Shown: positions 11,405 to 20,322, counted from the first letter of the stretch. The stretch is 64,000 nucleotides of DNA from Bacteroidales bacterium (GCA_012839605.1 DUNA01000031.1:50380-114379); one strand, 5' to 3'. Translations and numbers: made by a program. Notes: generated by a model from the letters alone, not told the origin.

Positions 11405-12130
11405 TCAGTCTTTAACACAACGGACAGAAAATCCACAAATCTTATTTCCGGTGCTTTGCACTACCTGCTCCATGTTATAAAGTATGCGCCGGATATAAAT
11501 AAATTCAGTGCTACTCTCTGTAGCGCTCCACCAATGGCCACAAATACCCAGGTTTTTAAAAGGGGTATTTGGAGAACAATACCCACCCGGCAAAGCAGAA
11601 AAACGGGATTTGTTCCTATACGGCGGATAATCGTCATTTCCCACAGCACCTTCTTCTGACGATTCATTCCACCCGTACATACTTGCCAGAGATTTGGCAA
11701 CCTTGGCACGTCCACCACCTGTTGACCCGTCGTAGTTGAAACCGTTGTCTGCCAGATAGTTTGTCAGTTGGTCCCATTCGTCGTCACTAGGAAGATGCCA
11801 GCCTTTGGGACAAATACCTTCCTCTTTCATGAGGGCTGACCAATTGTACAGCACACCATACTTTTTGTAGTTCTCTGTGTTTTTTGCTTCTTTAACGTCA
11901 GTGCCTTCGTAACCGTACACGTAATAATAAGGTTCGGTCCAGGAACCATCTGTTGACAAACTTACAGAAGGCAGATAGGCCAGGTTTTCTGCCATCCATG
12001 TCTGCTCACCAATAGTGATTGTTTTGTAGATTTTGTAATCGCGACTATCTATACATATACAAGGAATTATATGTGGTGTACAGGAATACAACAAGATACC
12101 CGCTAGCAAGATAAGGATCGTGTTTTTCAT
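11405..12130 (-). CDS. FISUMP-domain lipoprotein
   Basis: 241 residues. The signal peptide ends in a lipobox (LLYSCTP, Cys17). The mature part matches the Fibrobacter succinogenes major paralogous domain: IGEQTWMAENL, a conserved YGVLYNWSAL, CPKGWHLPSDDEWDQL, GGYCS, WWSATE and a closing GFSVRCVKD. Such proteins are surface-exposed C-lectin-like folds in Bacteroidetes and Fibrobacteres; their ligands are unknown. It heads a four-gene unit with three micro-ORFs for membrane peptides and ends at the shared terminator. A weak box, TACATTTA, lies upstream, differing from consensus at the last base. Confidence 0.85.
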   Translation of the reverse strand: MKNTILILLAGILLYSCTPHIIPCICIDSRDYKIYKTITIGEQTWMAENLAYLPSVSLSTDGSWTEPYYYVYGYEGTDVKEAKNTENYKKYGVLYNWSALMKEEGICPKGWHLPSDDEWDQLTNYLADNGFNYDGSTGGGRAKVAKSLASMYGWNESSEEGAVGNDDYPPYRNKSRFSALPGGYCSPNTPFKNLGICGHWWSATESSTEFIYIRRILYNMEQVVQSTGNKICGFSVRCVKD

Positions 12131-12188
12131 CTCTGTAAATTTTAAGTTAGTATTTAGTAGTAAATGTATGTATAATAATCCGAATACC

Positions 12189-12196
12189 TACCTTTG
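12189..12196 (+). promoter_or_regulatory. -7 box for the M1 aminopeptidase
   Basis: TACCTTTG, only 3 nt from the ATG at 12200. This is the tightest spacing in the window and makes a leaderless transcript likely. Confidence 0.55.
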
Positions 12197-12199
12197 TAC

Positions 12200-14722
12200 A
12201 TGCGCCATTTTATTACACTAATCTTATTTACCGTATTGCTCCTGCCGGGATGTACTTCCAAAAAGGACCTCCTGCAGCCGGGCGTGAGCCTGCAGCTGGC
12301 CTGTGAGCGGAAAGAGCATATTGCCGAGGTACATTACACCCTCTTTTTCAACCTGCCTGCAGAGTTCCGGGAGCCTGTGGAAGCCCGGCAGACCGTTACC
12401 TTCCGCCTGGAAAAGCCGAGGCGAATAATACTCGATTTCTCAGGAAAGGAATCCGATATCCATGCGGTAAACATTAACGGGCAACCCATCTATCCGGAAG
12501 GAAAATTGTCTCTGCTAAACGAACATCTGGTATTTGAGCGCAAATATTTTCAGCGGGGAGAGAACTACATAGAGATTGCGTTTTGTGCCGGAGACCAATC
12601 GCTCAACAGAAACGAAGATTTCCTGTACACATTGCTTGTTCCGGACCGGGCACGTACCTTGTTTCCCTGTTTTGACCAACCCAACCTCAAGGCCGTTTAT
12701 TCGCTCTCGCTGGAAATGCCGGCCCACTGGCAGGCCGTATCCAATACCCCTGTGGAACACGAAACCGTATGGAACGAGGTTAAAACAATTGCATTTGGGA
12801 CTACCGAACCGCTGAGCACGTACCTGTTCTCTTTTGTTGCCGGCGATTTTCAAAAAGAAACGGAATGCCGCAACGGAAGGTGCATTGCTATGTACCACCG
12901 GGAAACGGACCCGGACAAAATTGCCCAGGCACCTATTCTGTTTGACCAAGTTTTTGCGTCGCTGCAATGGATGGAAGAGTACACCGGCATTCCCTACCCG
13001 TTTGCCAAGTACGATTTCATCATCTTGCCGGGGTTCCAGTACGGAGGCATGGAGCATACGGGAGCCACGCTCTACAACGACAAACGCCTGTTCCTGGGAG
13101 CGCATCCCACGACAGCCGAAGAACTGGGCCGCATGTCACTCATTGCACATGAAACAGCCCACATGTGGTTTGGCGACTACGTGACCATGGAATGGTTTGA
13201 CGAAGTCTGGCTCAAGGAAGTCTTTGCCAACTACTTTGCAGCTCTTATGACGCAACCGCAATTCCCGCAGGTGAACCACCGGCTCAACAACCTTCACACG
13301 TTTTTTGCCTCGGCTTACAGCATAGACAGAACACAAGGTACGCACCCCATTGCGCAGCCGCTGGACAACCTGGCCCTTGCAGGACTTATTTACGGGAACA
13401 TTATCTACAACAAAGCCCCCGTGGTAATGGATATGCTGGCCGAACAAATGGGAGCCCAAGCGTTCCAAGAAGGGTTGCGCCGCTACTTGCGTACGTATGC
13501 CTACGGGAACGCCACCTGGGACCAGCTGATTGCCATTCTGGATGACCTGACACCCCGCAACTTAACGGACTGGAGCCGCGTTTGGGTGTATGAAGCCGGT
13601 ATGCCGCACATCCGTGCCACACTTGAAAACCAAACCCTTACCGTAACCCAGACCGATCCTTTGGGCCGAGGCCTGCTGTGGCCGCAACCGGTAACGGTTA
13701 CCCTTACCAACGGCCAACAACGGCAAACGGTCACCTTGCACATGGAACAGCCTGTGGAACAAATACCTGTAGAGGTATCGGATACAGAAGTGTACATCCT
13801 GCCCAACACAGACGGCAAAGCCTACGGTGTATTCCTGCCGGACAGCTTGAGCCTGGAATACATCCTACACCATCTGGCAGACATACAGGATGAAGTGGAA
13901 CGCATGTCGCTGCTGATGACACTGTATGAAAACACGTATATGGGTCGGGTATCTCCGGAGCGATTCATAGAAACACTTTTGGATTTTCTCCCGCAAGAAA
14001 CAAACGCGTTGATCCAAAACCGGGCTCTCTCCTATTTGAACAGGATGTACGTACTCCACGGACACCGCACAGACGGGCAAACAGAGCGGTTTTTGTACCA
14101 AGCGGCCACAGACCCGCAACTGGATAAAGAATACCGCCTGCTGGCCTTTCGTACGCTCCTGCGCGTATTCACTCAAGAACCCATTACCTCGACTCTGTAC
14201 GCGTTGTGGGACGCCCACCCCACCACCTTTGCTTACCTGCCGGTGGGCGAGACGGAGTTTACCCGGCTGGCCTGCGAACTGATGGTGCGGCTGCCGGAAA
14301 AGGCGGAGGAAATCCGCGCGCGGCAACGCGCTCGCCTTACCAACCCCGACCGACGTAAAGCATTTGAGTTCATTTCCCAAGGATGCAATCCCAACCCCGA
14401 TTCCAGAGATGCTTTTTTCCAATCTTTGTTGCTGGCTGAAAACCGCCACACAGAACCGTGGGTTGTTACGGCTATGGAATACCTGAACCATTTTCTGTAT
14501 CGGGAACACGCCCTCCAATACATACTTCCTGCATTGGAGCACCTGGAAGAAATTCGGCAAACGGGAGACATCTTCTTCCCCACACAATGGCTGAACGTCT
14601 GCCTGGCAGCCCACAACAGCCGACAAGCTGCCACTACGGTACAGTCATTTCTAAATGCGCATCCACAATACAATCCGCTGCTACGCAACAAAATCTTGCA
14701 AGCAGCCGACCACCTGCCTTAG
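12200..14722 (+). CDS. M1 family aminopeptidase, lipoprotein
   Basis: 840 residues. I start it at the ATG at 12200, giving MRHFITLILF and a lipobox ending LLLPGC; an upstream in-frame TTG would sit inside the promoter box. Zinc-metalloprotease motifs: substrate motif YGGMEHTGATLYND (~282-295) and HETAHMWFGDYVTMEWFDE with HExxH at 317-321 and the third ligand Glu in WLKEVFANYFA near 340. The C-terminal half is helical, as in ERAP-like members. It removes N-terminal residues from peptides outside the cytoplasm, fitting a peptide-scavenging lifestyle. It converges with the next gene, with only 4 bases between the stops. Confidence 0.92.
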   Translation: MRHFITLILFTVLLLPGCTSKKDLLQPGVSLQLACERKEHIAEVHYTLFFNLPAEFREPVEARQTVTFRLEKPRRIILDFSGKESDIHAVNINGQPIYPEGKLSLLNEHLVFERKYFQRGENYIEIAFCAGDQSLNRNEDFLYTLLVPDRARTLFPCFDQPNLKAVYSLSLEMPAHWQAVSNTPVEHETVWNEVKTIAFGTTEPLSTYLFSFVAGDFQKETECRNGRCIAMYHRETDPDKIAQAPILFDQVFASLQWMEEYTGIPYPFAKYDFIILPGFQYGGMEHTGATLYNDKRLFLGAHPTTAEELGRMSLIAHETAHMWFGDYVTMEWFDEVWLKEVFANYFAALMTQPQFPQVNHRLNNLHTFFASAYSIDRTQGTHPIAQPLDNLALAGLIYGNIIYNKAPVVMDMLAEQMGAQAFQEGLRRYLRTYAYGNATWDQLIAILDDLTPRNLTDWSRVWVYEAGMPHIRATLENQTLTVTQTDPLGRGLLWPQPVTVTLTNGQQRQTVTLHMEQPVEQIPVEVSDTEVYILPNTDGKAYGVFLPDSLSLEYILHHLADIQDEVERMSLLMTLYENTYMGRVSPERFIETLLDFLPQETNALIQNRALSYLNRMYVLHGHRTDGQTERFLYQAATDPQLDKEYRLLAFRTLLRVFTQEPITSTLYALWDAHPTTFAYLPVGETEFTRLACELMVRLPEKAEEIRARQRARLTNPDRRKAFEFISQGCNPNPDSRDAFFQSLLLAENRHTEPWVVTAMEYLNHFLYREHALQYILPALEHLEEIRQTGDIFFPTQWLNVCLAAHNSRQAATTVQSFLNAHPQYNPLLRNKILQAADHLP

Positions 14723-14726
14723 GAGG

Positions 14727-15398
14727 CTATTTTCGCATTTTGGCAAACGAAAGAATGAGTCCCAGTACAATAGAAAGCGACGCGGCAAACAAGACGCGGT
14801 ACGTACCGGGCAAAAGAAACGTAACGGTGTGTGCCGGAATCCAGAACACGGGAATGGTGACTCCTACAATTTCTTTGATGAATTTGCTCCAGTCAATGGA
14901 ATCGACAACACTTCCCACAGAGGGTTTCTCTCCTTGGTACCGTTTGTCTATATAGACATCCGTTACGCGGTGCGCCGCCATAAAGACAGCCCCAAACGTC
15001 AAGTTCATGAAGGCCGATATGAGCAAAGCCCTTCTGAATTTGAAAAAGTATTGTACGGCCACGGGACAGGAATCACTGCATCCTCCAATGAGACCTTGTG
15101 CCACAGCGTTGTCCACACCGCCTGAGAATACACTAAACATCAGCACAATCATCATCCCCAAAATGCCCCATACCAACATTTTTGGCAATACGCCTTTGAC
15201 CATCACCCATTCCTTATGCACAATGCGAGCTGCCAAAAATTCTCCCATCATGGAAAGGATGGCAAATTTCACAAAACCCATCAAGTACGGAAAACGATCC
15301 GTAGCGTAAACAAAAGCCAGATGTGTGGGCTTAATAACCAGAAAGGCCGCAATTGCCGCCAACAGGCCCACCCAAAGAATAGTACCGTATTTTTTCAT
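14727..15398 (-). CDS. Multi-pass membrane protein, possibly Mpv17/PMP22-like
   Basis: 223 residues with about six hydrophobic segments. The C-terminal stretch FWIPAHTVTFLLPGTYRVLF faintly resembles the W/P-rich signature of the Mpv17/PMP22 family, and I recall Bacteroidetes proteins annotated that way. Another notable feature is a GGCSDSCPVAVQYFFKFRR loop with two cysteines. Function unknown; a channel or small-molecule permeability role would follow only if the family call is right. It has its own promoter and is divergent from the dehydrogenase gene. Confidence 0.55.
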   Translation of the reverse strand: MKKYGTILWVGLLAAIAAFLVIKPTHLAFVYATDRFPYLMGFVKFAILSMMGEFLAARIVHKEWVMVKGVLPKMLVWGILGMMIVLMFSVFSGGVDNAVAQGLIGGCSDSCPVAVQYFFKFRRALLISAFMNLTFGAVFMAAHRVTDVYIDKRYQGEKPSVGSVVDSIDWSKFIKEIVGVTIPVFWIPAHTVTFLLPGTYRVLFAASLSIVLGLILSFAKMRK

Positions 15399-15403
15399 AA
15401 TCG

Positions 15404-15411
15404 CAAAGATA
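15404..15411 (-). promoter_or_regulatory. -7 box for the Mpv17-like gene
   Basis: TATCTTTG on minus, 5 nt from the ATG at 15398. Confidence 0.55.
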
Positions 15412-15429
15412 GCAATCTTAAGGATTCCT

Positions 15430-15437
15430 TATCTTTG
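15430..15437 (+). promoter_or_regulatory. -7 box for the D-2-hydroxyacid dehydrogenase
   Basis: TATCTTTG, 4 nt before the ATG at 15442. Together with the box at 15404 it forms a compact divergent promoter pair. Confidence 0.55.
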
Positions 15438-15441
15438 TAAT

Positions 15442-16413
15442 ATGAAACTCGTATTTTTAGATGCCGCCATGATGGGTGGCGATATAGATTTGACTCCGCT
15501 CAAGGCTTTTGGAGAGCTTACCATATACAACAAAACGCAAGCCTCAGAGGTGATCGAGCGCATAGCACACGCAGACGTCGTAATTGTTAACAAAGTAAAG
15601 CTGGGGAAAGTAGAAATGGATGCGGCCAAGAACCTGAAATTGATTTGTGTGGCCGCTACGGGAATGGACCCCATTGACCTGGCCTATGCCGCCGAACTCG
15701 GCATTCCTGTAAAGAACGTAGCCGGGTATTCTACAGACAGCGTGGCACAAACGGCTTTTCTTCACTTTCTTTCCGTTACGCAACAAGGACCGTATTTTAA
15801 TGCGTACACCCATTCGCAAGCCTACCCCTCAAGTGGCGTACCTACCCATTTTGGCGGGATGTACTTTCATGAACTTCATGGAAAGCGTCTGGGAATTATA
15901 GGATTAGGTGCCATTGGGCGCAAAGTGGCTTCTATTGCACAAGCCTTTGGAATGGACGTGGTGCACTACTCTACAAGCGGTACAGACCGTTCGGGCGGCC
16001 TGTACAAACACCTGGAACTGGAAGAGCTGCTAAAGACCAGCGACCTGGTGAGCATCCACGCCCCGCTCAACGACAAAACACGTGGCCTGATTGGAAAAGC
16101 CGAGCTGGATAAGATGAAAGCCTCGGCCTATCTATTCAACCTGGGCCGAGGCGCCATTGTGGACGAATGTGCTCTGGCAGACGCCCTCAACCAAGGCAAG
16201 CTGGCCGGTGCAGGTATAGATGTGTTCAGCAAAGAACCGCTCCCGGCAGACCATTGTTACTACAAGGTACAAGACAAAACCAAGCTGTTTTTGACTCCGC
16301 ATATTGGCTGGGCCTCTGTGGAAGCCCGCACACGGCTGGTAGCCATGATTGCAGAAAACATCAATCAATATATAGCTTCCCGTTCAGGTGATCAACCTCG
16401 TGCTGGAAGATGA
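15442..16413 (+). CDS. D-2-hydroxyacid dehydrogenase (NAD-dependent)
   Basis: 323 residues from the ATG at 15442, chosen because the promoter lies just before it and the sequence MKLVFLDAAMMGGDIDL fits the family start. Rossmann motif GLGAIGRKVASIAQAFGMDV near residue 154; LGRGAIVDECALADAL with the catalytic Arg region before it; AGAGIDVFSKEPL; and the catalytic His in TPHIGWAS near 285. It may act on lactate, glycerate or a 2-keto acid; the group is broad (ldhA, hprA, serA-like) and the substrate cannot be assigned. Its last 53 bases overlap the convergent deformylase gene, so the two C-termini are encoded on opposite strands of the same DNA. Confidence 0.85.
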   Translation: MKLVFLDAAMMGGDIDLTPLKAFGELTIYNKTQASEVIERIAHADVVIVNKVKLGKVEMDAAKNLKLICVAATGMDPIDLAYAAELGIPVKNVAGYSTDSVAQTAFLHFLSVTQQGPYFNAYTHSQAYPSSGVPTHFGGMYFHELHGKRLGIIGLGAIGRKVASIAQAFGMDVVHYSTSGTDRSGGLYKHLELEELLKTSDLVSIHAPLNDKTRGLIGKAELDKMKASAYLFNLGRGAIVDECALADALNQGKLAGAGIDVFSKEPLPADHCYYKVQDKTKLFLTPHIGWASVEARTRLVAMIAENINQYIASRSGDQPRAGR

Positions 16414-16960
16414 CGGCCGTATAGCCTTCTACCGTATCGCGTAACAATTCCCAGGTGTCACTCTCCCGGTAAGACACCACTATTTGCGTAGAGCGTAGGA
16501 CGGTATCTCTTTCACCCGGAACGGACAAACATCCTTCCCAGCCCCATTTTTGTTCCGGACTGTAGTATTCAATGGTGGGATTTACATAAAATTCAAAGGG
16601 ACGCCCTTCTTTGTCAAAGCGCTGTACGGCAATCAGCTGTTTGCCAATGCCCACTTGCGGGGCAGCAATCCCCACCCCGGCCGTTGCCGAGTCCCGGACC
16701 GTAGCCAACATACGCTCTTTCAGCACGGCATAGGCACTGCTTCTGACCGCCTGCCTGGAAAGCGGTGCGGACAGTTGATGCAAAAAATCCAATTCGTAAG
16801 GATCCAGATTTGTAAAAATATGCATCACCTCTGTCTCTTTGCCTTTTTCCAAGATGCGACTTTGCTCTTCGCTGGTAAATCCGCCTTGGGTACAAGCCGT
16901 CATAAAAAGGATAACGGCTGCTGCCGTTAATACCGTAACCGATTGCCTTGTTCTCATCAT
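16361..16960 (-). CDS. Peptide deformylase with lipoprotein signal peptide
   Basis: 199 residues. All three deformylase motifs are intact: GVGIAAPQVG (~95), EGCLSVPG (~141, metal Cys) and FQHEVDHLNG (~185, HExxH), so it should bind metal and be active. Unusually, the first ~22 residues (MMRTRQSVTVLTAAAVILFMTAC) form a lipoprotein signal with Cys23, which predicts a membrane-anchored enzyme outside the cytoplasm, where ribosome-linked deformylation does not occur. It therefore may act on formylated peptides outside the cell membrane, or it may be a diverged second Def. It follows umuC by 13 bases on the same strand. Tandem ATG codons at 16960 and 16957 are both possible starts. Confidence 0.85.
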   Translation of the reverse strand: MMRTRQSVTVLTAAAVILFMTACTQGGFTSEEQSRILEKGKETEVMHIFTNLDPYELDFLHQLSAPLSRQAVRSSAYAVLKERMLATVRDSATAGVGIAAPQVGIGKQLIAVQRFDKEGRPFEFYVNPTIEYYSPEQKWGWEGCLSVPGERDTVLRSTQIVVSYRESDTWELLRDTVEGYTAVIFQHEVDHLNGKLYID

Positions 16961-16973
16961 TCTGTGTTTTTTG

Positions 16974-18236
16974 TTATTTACAATGTACTATGGGAATGTC
17001 TTCCCATTTGGTGGTGTATTGCGGGGAAAGGTGCTGTCTGCTCATGCGTATGCCTTTCGTGGATGCAGTAGCTACGGACAACGTGCCCGGCCCCATATCT
17101 GTATTGATTTCGTCCATTACCTGCATCAAACGATCCTGTTTCTCTCTGTCACGCGTATCATACAAATGGAGCTGTACGGCTTGACGAGGCAAAATACCGC
17201 TCAAAATCACCCCTGCTTTCTTGTATCCGTATCCTTTCCGGAACAAATACGACAATTCCCTCAATACGGATTGGTTGATTTCCGGAGTGCCTGACGTGGC
17301 CACCGGAAAAGTAACCATACGGCTTTCAACCTGTTGCGGCACGTTTTCTTTAAACCTGTTTGTCAATACAAAAACAACGGCTTGGCTGCACACACTCTCC
17401 TGCTTCCGCAATTTTTCACAAACCATAAAGGTAAACAAGGATACTTGTTCCACCAATTTTTCGTAATCAAAAATTTCTTTGGAAAAACTACGCGATACAC
17501 ATATTTGCTTTTTGGCAGGTGTGTGATCGGCAAACGCTATACAAGCTTCTCCTTGCAATTCTTTCCACGTACGCCATCCCGTGATGCTCATTTTCTTTTG
17601 CACCCATTCTCCGGGTATTTGTGTAAAATCCCATGCAGTAGTCACGTTGTTCTCGTACAATTTCTTGGCAAATCGGCGCCCTATGCCCCAAATATCTTCC
17701 ACGGGCGTCACCCGTAAAATACGCTCCCTTTCTTCTTGGCTATTCAAAAAATACCCTCCTTTCATAGGGGGGCGGTTTTTACACCATTTGGAAGCCACCT
17801 TAGCCAACGTCTTGGTAGGCGCCACGCCAATCGATACAGGGATACCCGTATTTTTCAAGCATAAAGCCGAGGCCCTTCGGGCAAACGCACCCAGGTCTTC
17901 GTGTTCCAGGCCCCGGAGGTCTAGAAACGCTTCGTCAATAGAATATATTTCAATAGCCGGGGCCAATTGGCGCAACGTGGCGTGTACGCGCTTGGACATG
18001 TCGCCGTACAATGCGTAATTGGAAGAGAGAACGGCTATTTTGTATTTGCGGACTATATCTTTGACTTGAAACAACGGAACCCCCATACCAATCCCCAAGG
18101 CTTTGGCTTCGTTACTGCGCGACACGGCGCAACCGTCGTTGTTGGACAGCACAATTACGGGACGGCCGTTCAGTGCCGGATTGAATACCCGTTCGCAACT
18201 GACAAAAAAGTTGTTGCAATCTGCCAGTGCATACAT
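16974..18236 (-). CDS. umuC: DNA polymerase V catalytic subunit UmuC (Y-family)
   Basis: 420 residues, starting with MYALADCNNFFVSCERVFNP, the canonical UmuC start; ATG at 18236 lies two bases after the umuD stop. Y-family catalytic features are DCNNFF (metal Asp), VLSNNDGCAVSRSNEAK and YSIDEAFLDL (SIDE motif), followed by a helix-hairpin-helix IWGIGRRFAKKLYENN and a little-finger domain. It performs error-prone translesion synthesis across damaged DNA with processed UmuD. Forms an operon with umuD and the lipoprotein deformylase. Confidence 0.95.
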   Translation of the reverse strand: MYALADCNNFFVSCERVFNPALNGRPVIVLSNNDGCAVSRSNEAKALGIGMGVPLFQVKDIVRKYKIAVLSSNYALYGDMSKRVHATLRQLAPAIEIYSIDEAFLDLRGLEHEDLGAFARRASALCLKNTGIPVSIGVAPTKTLAKVASKWCKNRPPMKGGYFLNSQEERERILRVTPVEDIWGIGRRFAKKLYENNVTTAWDFTQIPGEWVQKKMSITGWRTWKELQGEACIAFADHTPAKKQICVSRSFSKEIFDYEKLVEQVSLFTFMVCEKLRKQESVCSQAVVFVLTNRFKENVPQQVESRMVTFPVATSGTPEINQSVLRELSYLFRKGYGYKKAGVILSGILPRQAVQLHLYDTRDREKQDRLMQVMDEINTDMGPGTLSVATASTKGIRMSRQHLSPQYTTKWEDIPIVHCK

Positions 18237-18238
18237 GG

Positions 18239-18649
18239 TTACAACTTTCTGATTACGTAGCGAACAACACCCCAAACGGTAAAGTTATTTTCCGGGTGTA
18301 CCTCTATAGATTTATACTTTTCATTGCCGGGAACCAACAATACGCGGTCGCCATGCACTTTCACGTGTTTAAGAGTGAATTCGCCGTCAATGAAACAAAT
18401 GGCTATGCACCCGTCGTATGGTTCCACAGATTTATCAACTACCAAGATGTCCCCGTCACCAATCCCGTCGTCTACCATGCTGTTACCGCTTACGCGGGCA
18501 TAAAACGTAGAAGCCGGATTCTTAACAATCTCTTCTGTGATATTCAGACGCATATCTGAAAAATCTTCTGCTGGGGAAGGAAATCCACACTTTACTCCTT
18601 CTACCAAAGGCAGCGCTATTTCATCTTCTGAAGGCAAATACAATTTCAT
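18239..18649 (-). CDS. umuD: UmuD-like S24 peptidase, polymerase V accessory subunit
   Basis: 136 residues from the ATG at 18649, picked because the promoter box lies 5 nt upstream. It carries the self-cleavage site Cys21-Gly22 in VKCGFPSPAEDF, the nucleophile Ser57 in SGNSMVDDG and the general base Lys94 in GEFTLKHVKV; the Ser-Lys spacing of 37 equals that of E. coli UmuD (60/97). After RecA-stimulated self-cleavage it binds UmuC. I found no clear LexA-type box, so the mode of damage control is unknown. Confidence 0.93.
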   Translation of the reverse strand: MKLYLPSEDEIALPLVEGVKCGFPSPAEDFSDMRLNITEEIVKNPASTFYARVSGNSMVDDGIGDGDILVVDKSVEPYDGCIAICFIDGEFTLKHVKVHGDRVLLVPGNEKYKSIEVHPENNFTVWGVVRYVIRKL

Positions 18650-18654
18650 ACAAA

Positions 18655-18662
18655 CAAAGGTA
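18655..18662 (-). promoter_or_regulatory. -7 box for umuDC-def
   Basis: TACCTTTG on minus, 5 nt from the umuD ATG. Confidence 0.55.
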
Positions 18663-18674
18663 GCCAATCTTCAA

Positions 18675-18706
18675 TAAAAAAGCGCAGCCTCATTTGAAGC
18701 TGCGCC
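18675..18706 (-). terminator. Intrinsic terminator after tRNA-Arg
   Basis: Stem GCGCAGC / GCTGCGC (18682-18688 with 18699-18705) is followed on minus by a T-run. It ends the rplS / tRNA-Arg transcript just short of the umuD promoter. Confidence 0.75.
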
Positions 18707-18713
18707 GTTTGCG

Positions 18714-18787
18714 TGACCCCGACAGGATTCAAACCTGTAACCTTTTGATCCGTAGTCAAATGCTCTATTCAGTTAAGCTACGGGGCC
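18714..18787 (-). tRNA. tRNA-Arg (anticodon ACG)
   Basis: 74 nt. Acceptor GGCCCCG with CGGGGTC (one G-T pair), D-arm TAGCTTAACTGAATAGAGCA, anticodon loop CTACGGA, T-loop GTTTGAATC, discriminator A; CCA not encoded. It begins 7 bases after the rplS stop, so it is probably cut out of a joint transcript. Confidence 0.93.
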
Positions 18788-18794
18788 GTTCCTG

Positions 18795-19175
18795 CTACGC
18801 TTTTGCCGTAGCCGATTTATCCAGTACTACCCGTCTTTCTTTTATACGGGCTTTTTTACCGGTAAGTTTGCGCAAGTAGAAAATACGTGCACGACGTACT
18901 TTGCCGTATTTGTTTATTTCAATGGAGTCAATAAATGGAGAGTTTACAGGGAAAATACGCTCCACACCCACTCCGCTAGACATTTTGCGAACAGTAAACG
19001 TTTCCGTTGCACCGGAGCCTCTGCGTTGGATGCAAACGCCACGGAATCTCTGCAAACGTTCTTTGCTTTCGTCTCTAATAATATAAGTTACCGTAATGGT
19101 ATCACCTGCTTTGAAATCCGGGAGGTTTTTGTCTTCTCCCACAAATGCTTGCTCTGCTATTTTTATTAAGTCCAT
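18795..19175 (-). CDS. rplS: 50S ribosomal protein L19
   Basis: 126 residues: MDLIKIAEQAF, PDFKAGDTITVTYII, the L19 signature RFRGVCIQRRGSGATETFTVRK, VGVERIFPVNSPFIDSIEI and RRARIFYLRKLTGKKARIKE. It sits at the 30S/50S interface. A short Ala/Lys tail (SATAKA) follows the usual end. Stands alone with tRNA-Arg, not with rpsP-rimM-trmD as in Proteobacteria. Confidence 0.96.
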   Translation of the reverse strand: MDLIKIAEQAFVGEDKNLPDFKAGDTITVTYIIRDESKERLQRFRGVCIQRRGSGATETFTVRKMSSGVGVERIFPVNSPFIDSIEINKYGKVRRARIFYLRKLTGKKARIKERRVVLDKSATAKA

Positions 19176-19206
19176 CTTCGTACGTATCTATTTAATTTTG
19201 GGCTTG

Positions 19207-19214
19207 CAAAGGTA
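19207..19214 (-). promoter_or_regulatory. -7 box for rplS
   Basis: TACCTTTG on minus, 31 nt from the ATG. This is a normal-length leader, unlike many other genes here. Confidence 0.55.
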
Positions 19215-19245
19215 GCCTTTTTTTCTCGTTACCCAAATTTTTTTC

Positions 19246-20322
19246 TCAAATTTTATATAAAGCCCCGCCAATGTTGTCGTGCAAACTACCCGTTACGGAA
19301 GAAAGGCAGTTAGGAATATTGCTAACATACAAAACACCCAAAAAAGCAAAGATCAAGGCTTCTTTAAAATCGATGGTCAATGCATCCGGTATGTGGTATG
19401 TTACTTGCGGAGCCACAGCCGCCATACGCTCCATCAGGTACACATTGTAAGCACCGCCACCTGTCACCAAGACACGCGCTCCGGCATGTACGTGCTGCGC
19501 CGTCTGCAAGGCCACGTGTTCACAATGAGTAGCTAAAGCATCTTCCAACGAAAGTCCAAAAGAATTTATCAGCGGCAGCACCTCTTCTTCTACCCATTCT
19601 CTTCCCAAAGATTTGGGACCCGATTTTTTGTAAAAAGGCAAGTTGTTCAATGCATACAAGGTTGTTTCGTGTACTTTTCCACTCCTTGCCCGCAGTCCGT
19701 CTTTATCATAATCCCGGCCGATGGTACGCATGAAGTGATTAAACACGTAGTTGACGGCCGTAATATCATACGCCTTGCGCGTCCCATCCGGCTGTTCGGA
19801 AGAAATATTGGAAAATCCTCCCAGGTTTAAACAATAATCGTATTCAGAAAACAAATACCTATCTCCTATGGGAACGAGCGGTGCACCTTGTCCGTGAAGC
19901 GCCACATCTGTAGTTCTGAAATCACACACTACAGGAATGCCTCCTTCCGCAGCAATACCGGCACCGCTGCCAATTTGTGAAGTCAATCGGACAGCCGGTT
20001 GGTGAAAGATGCTGTGCCCGTGCGAAGCAACCAATTGCGGTTTTACTCCGTATTTTTCTACAAACCAACGCACTTGCTGTCCCAAATACAAACCATAATC
20101 GGAATGCAAACGCGCATATTCAGCCGCTGTTCCCGTTTGTATAGTCCCCAGTGCTTTCTTCAAATCTTCCGGATACGTTGCCGTATCTGCCTGTAATATT
20201 TCATATTTCCATTTTCCATCTTGCAGTGTGAATTTTGCCAGACACAAATCCAAACCATCCAAAGAAGTTCCCGACATCAATCCCAAGGCCGTAATGCCTT
20301 TCTCTACGTTATAAGCACTCAT
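19246..20322 (-). CDS. anmK: Anhydro-N-acetylmuramic acid kinase
   Basis: 358 residues. ATP/sugar motifs of the AnmK family: GLMSGTSLDGLDLCL near the N-terminus, VASHGHSIFHQP (~100), CDFRTTDVALHGQGAPLVPIGD (the family signature, catalytic Asp in FRTTD) and VTGGGAYNVYLMERM. It converts anhydro-MurNAc from wall turnover to MurNAc-6-phosphate, which MurQ then processes; murQ is not in the window. Divergent from a GNAT/symporter pair; the 68 bases between hold a clear box only for the GNAT side. Confidence 0.93.
   Translation of the reverse strand: MSAYNVEKGITALGLMSGTSLDGLDLCLAKFTLQDGKWKYEILQADTATYPEDLKKALGTIQTGTAAEYARLHSDYGLYLGQQVRWFVEKYGVKPQLVASHGHSIFHQPAVRLTSQIGSGAGIAAEGGIPVVCDFRTTDVALHGQGAPLVPIGDRYLFSEYDYCLNLGGFSNISSEQPDGTRKAYDITAVNYVFNHFMRTIGRDYDKDGLRARSGKVHETTLYALNNLPFYKKSGPKSLGREWVEEEVLPLINSFGLSLEDALATHCEHVALQTAQHVHAGARVLVTGGGAYNVYLMERMAAVAPQVTYHIPDALTIDFKEALIFAFLGVLYVSNIPNCLSSVTGSLHDNIGGALYKI

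Noticed and set aside
18650..18674. LexA box for umuDC
   Set aside because: No convincing inverted repeat other than the promoter box and terminator.
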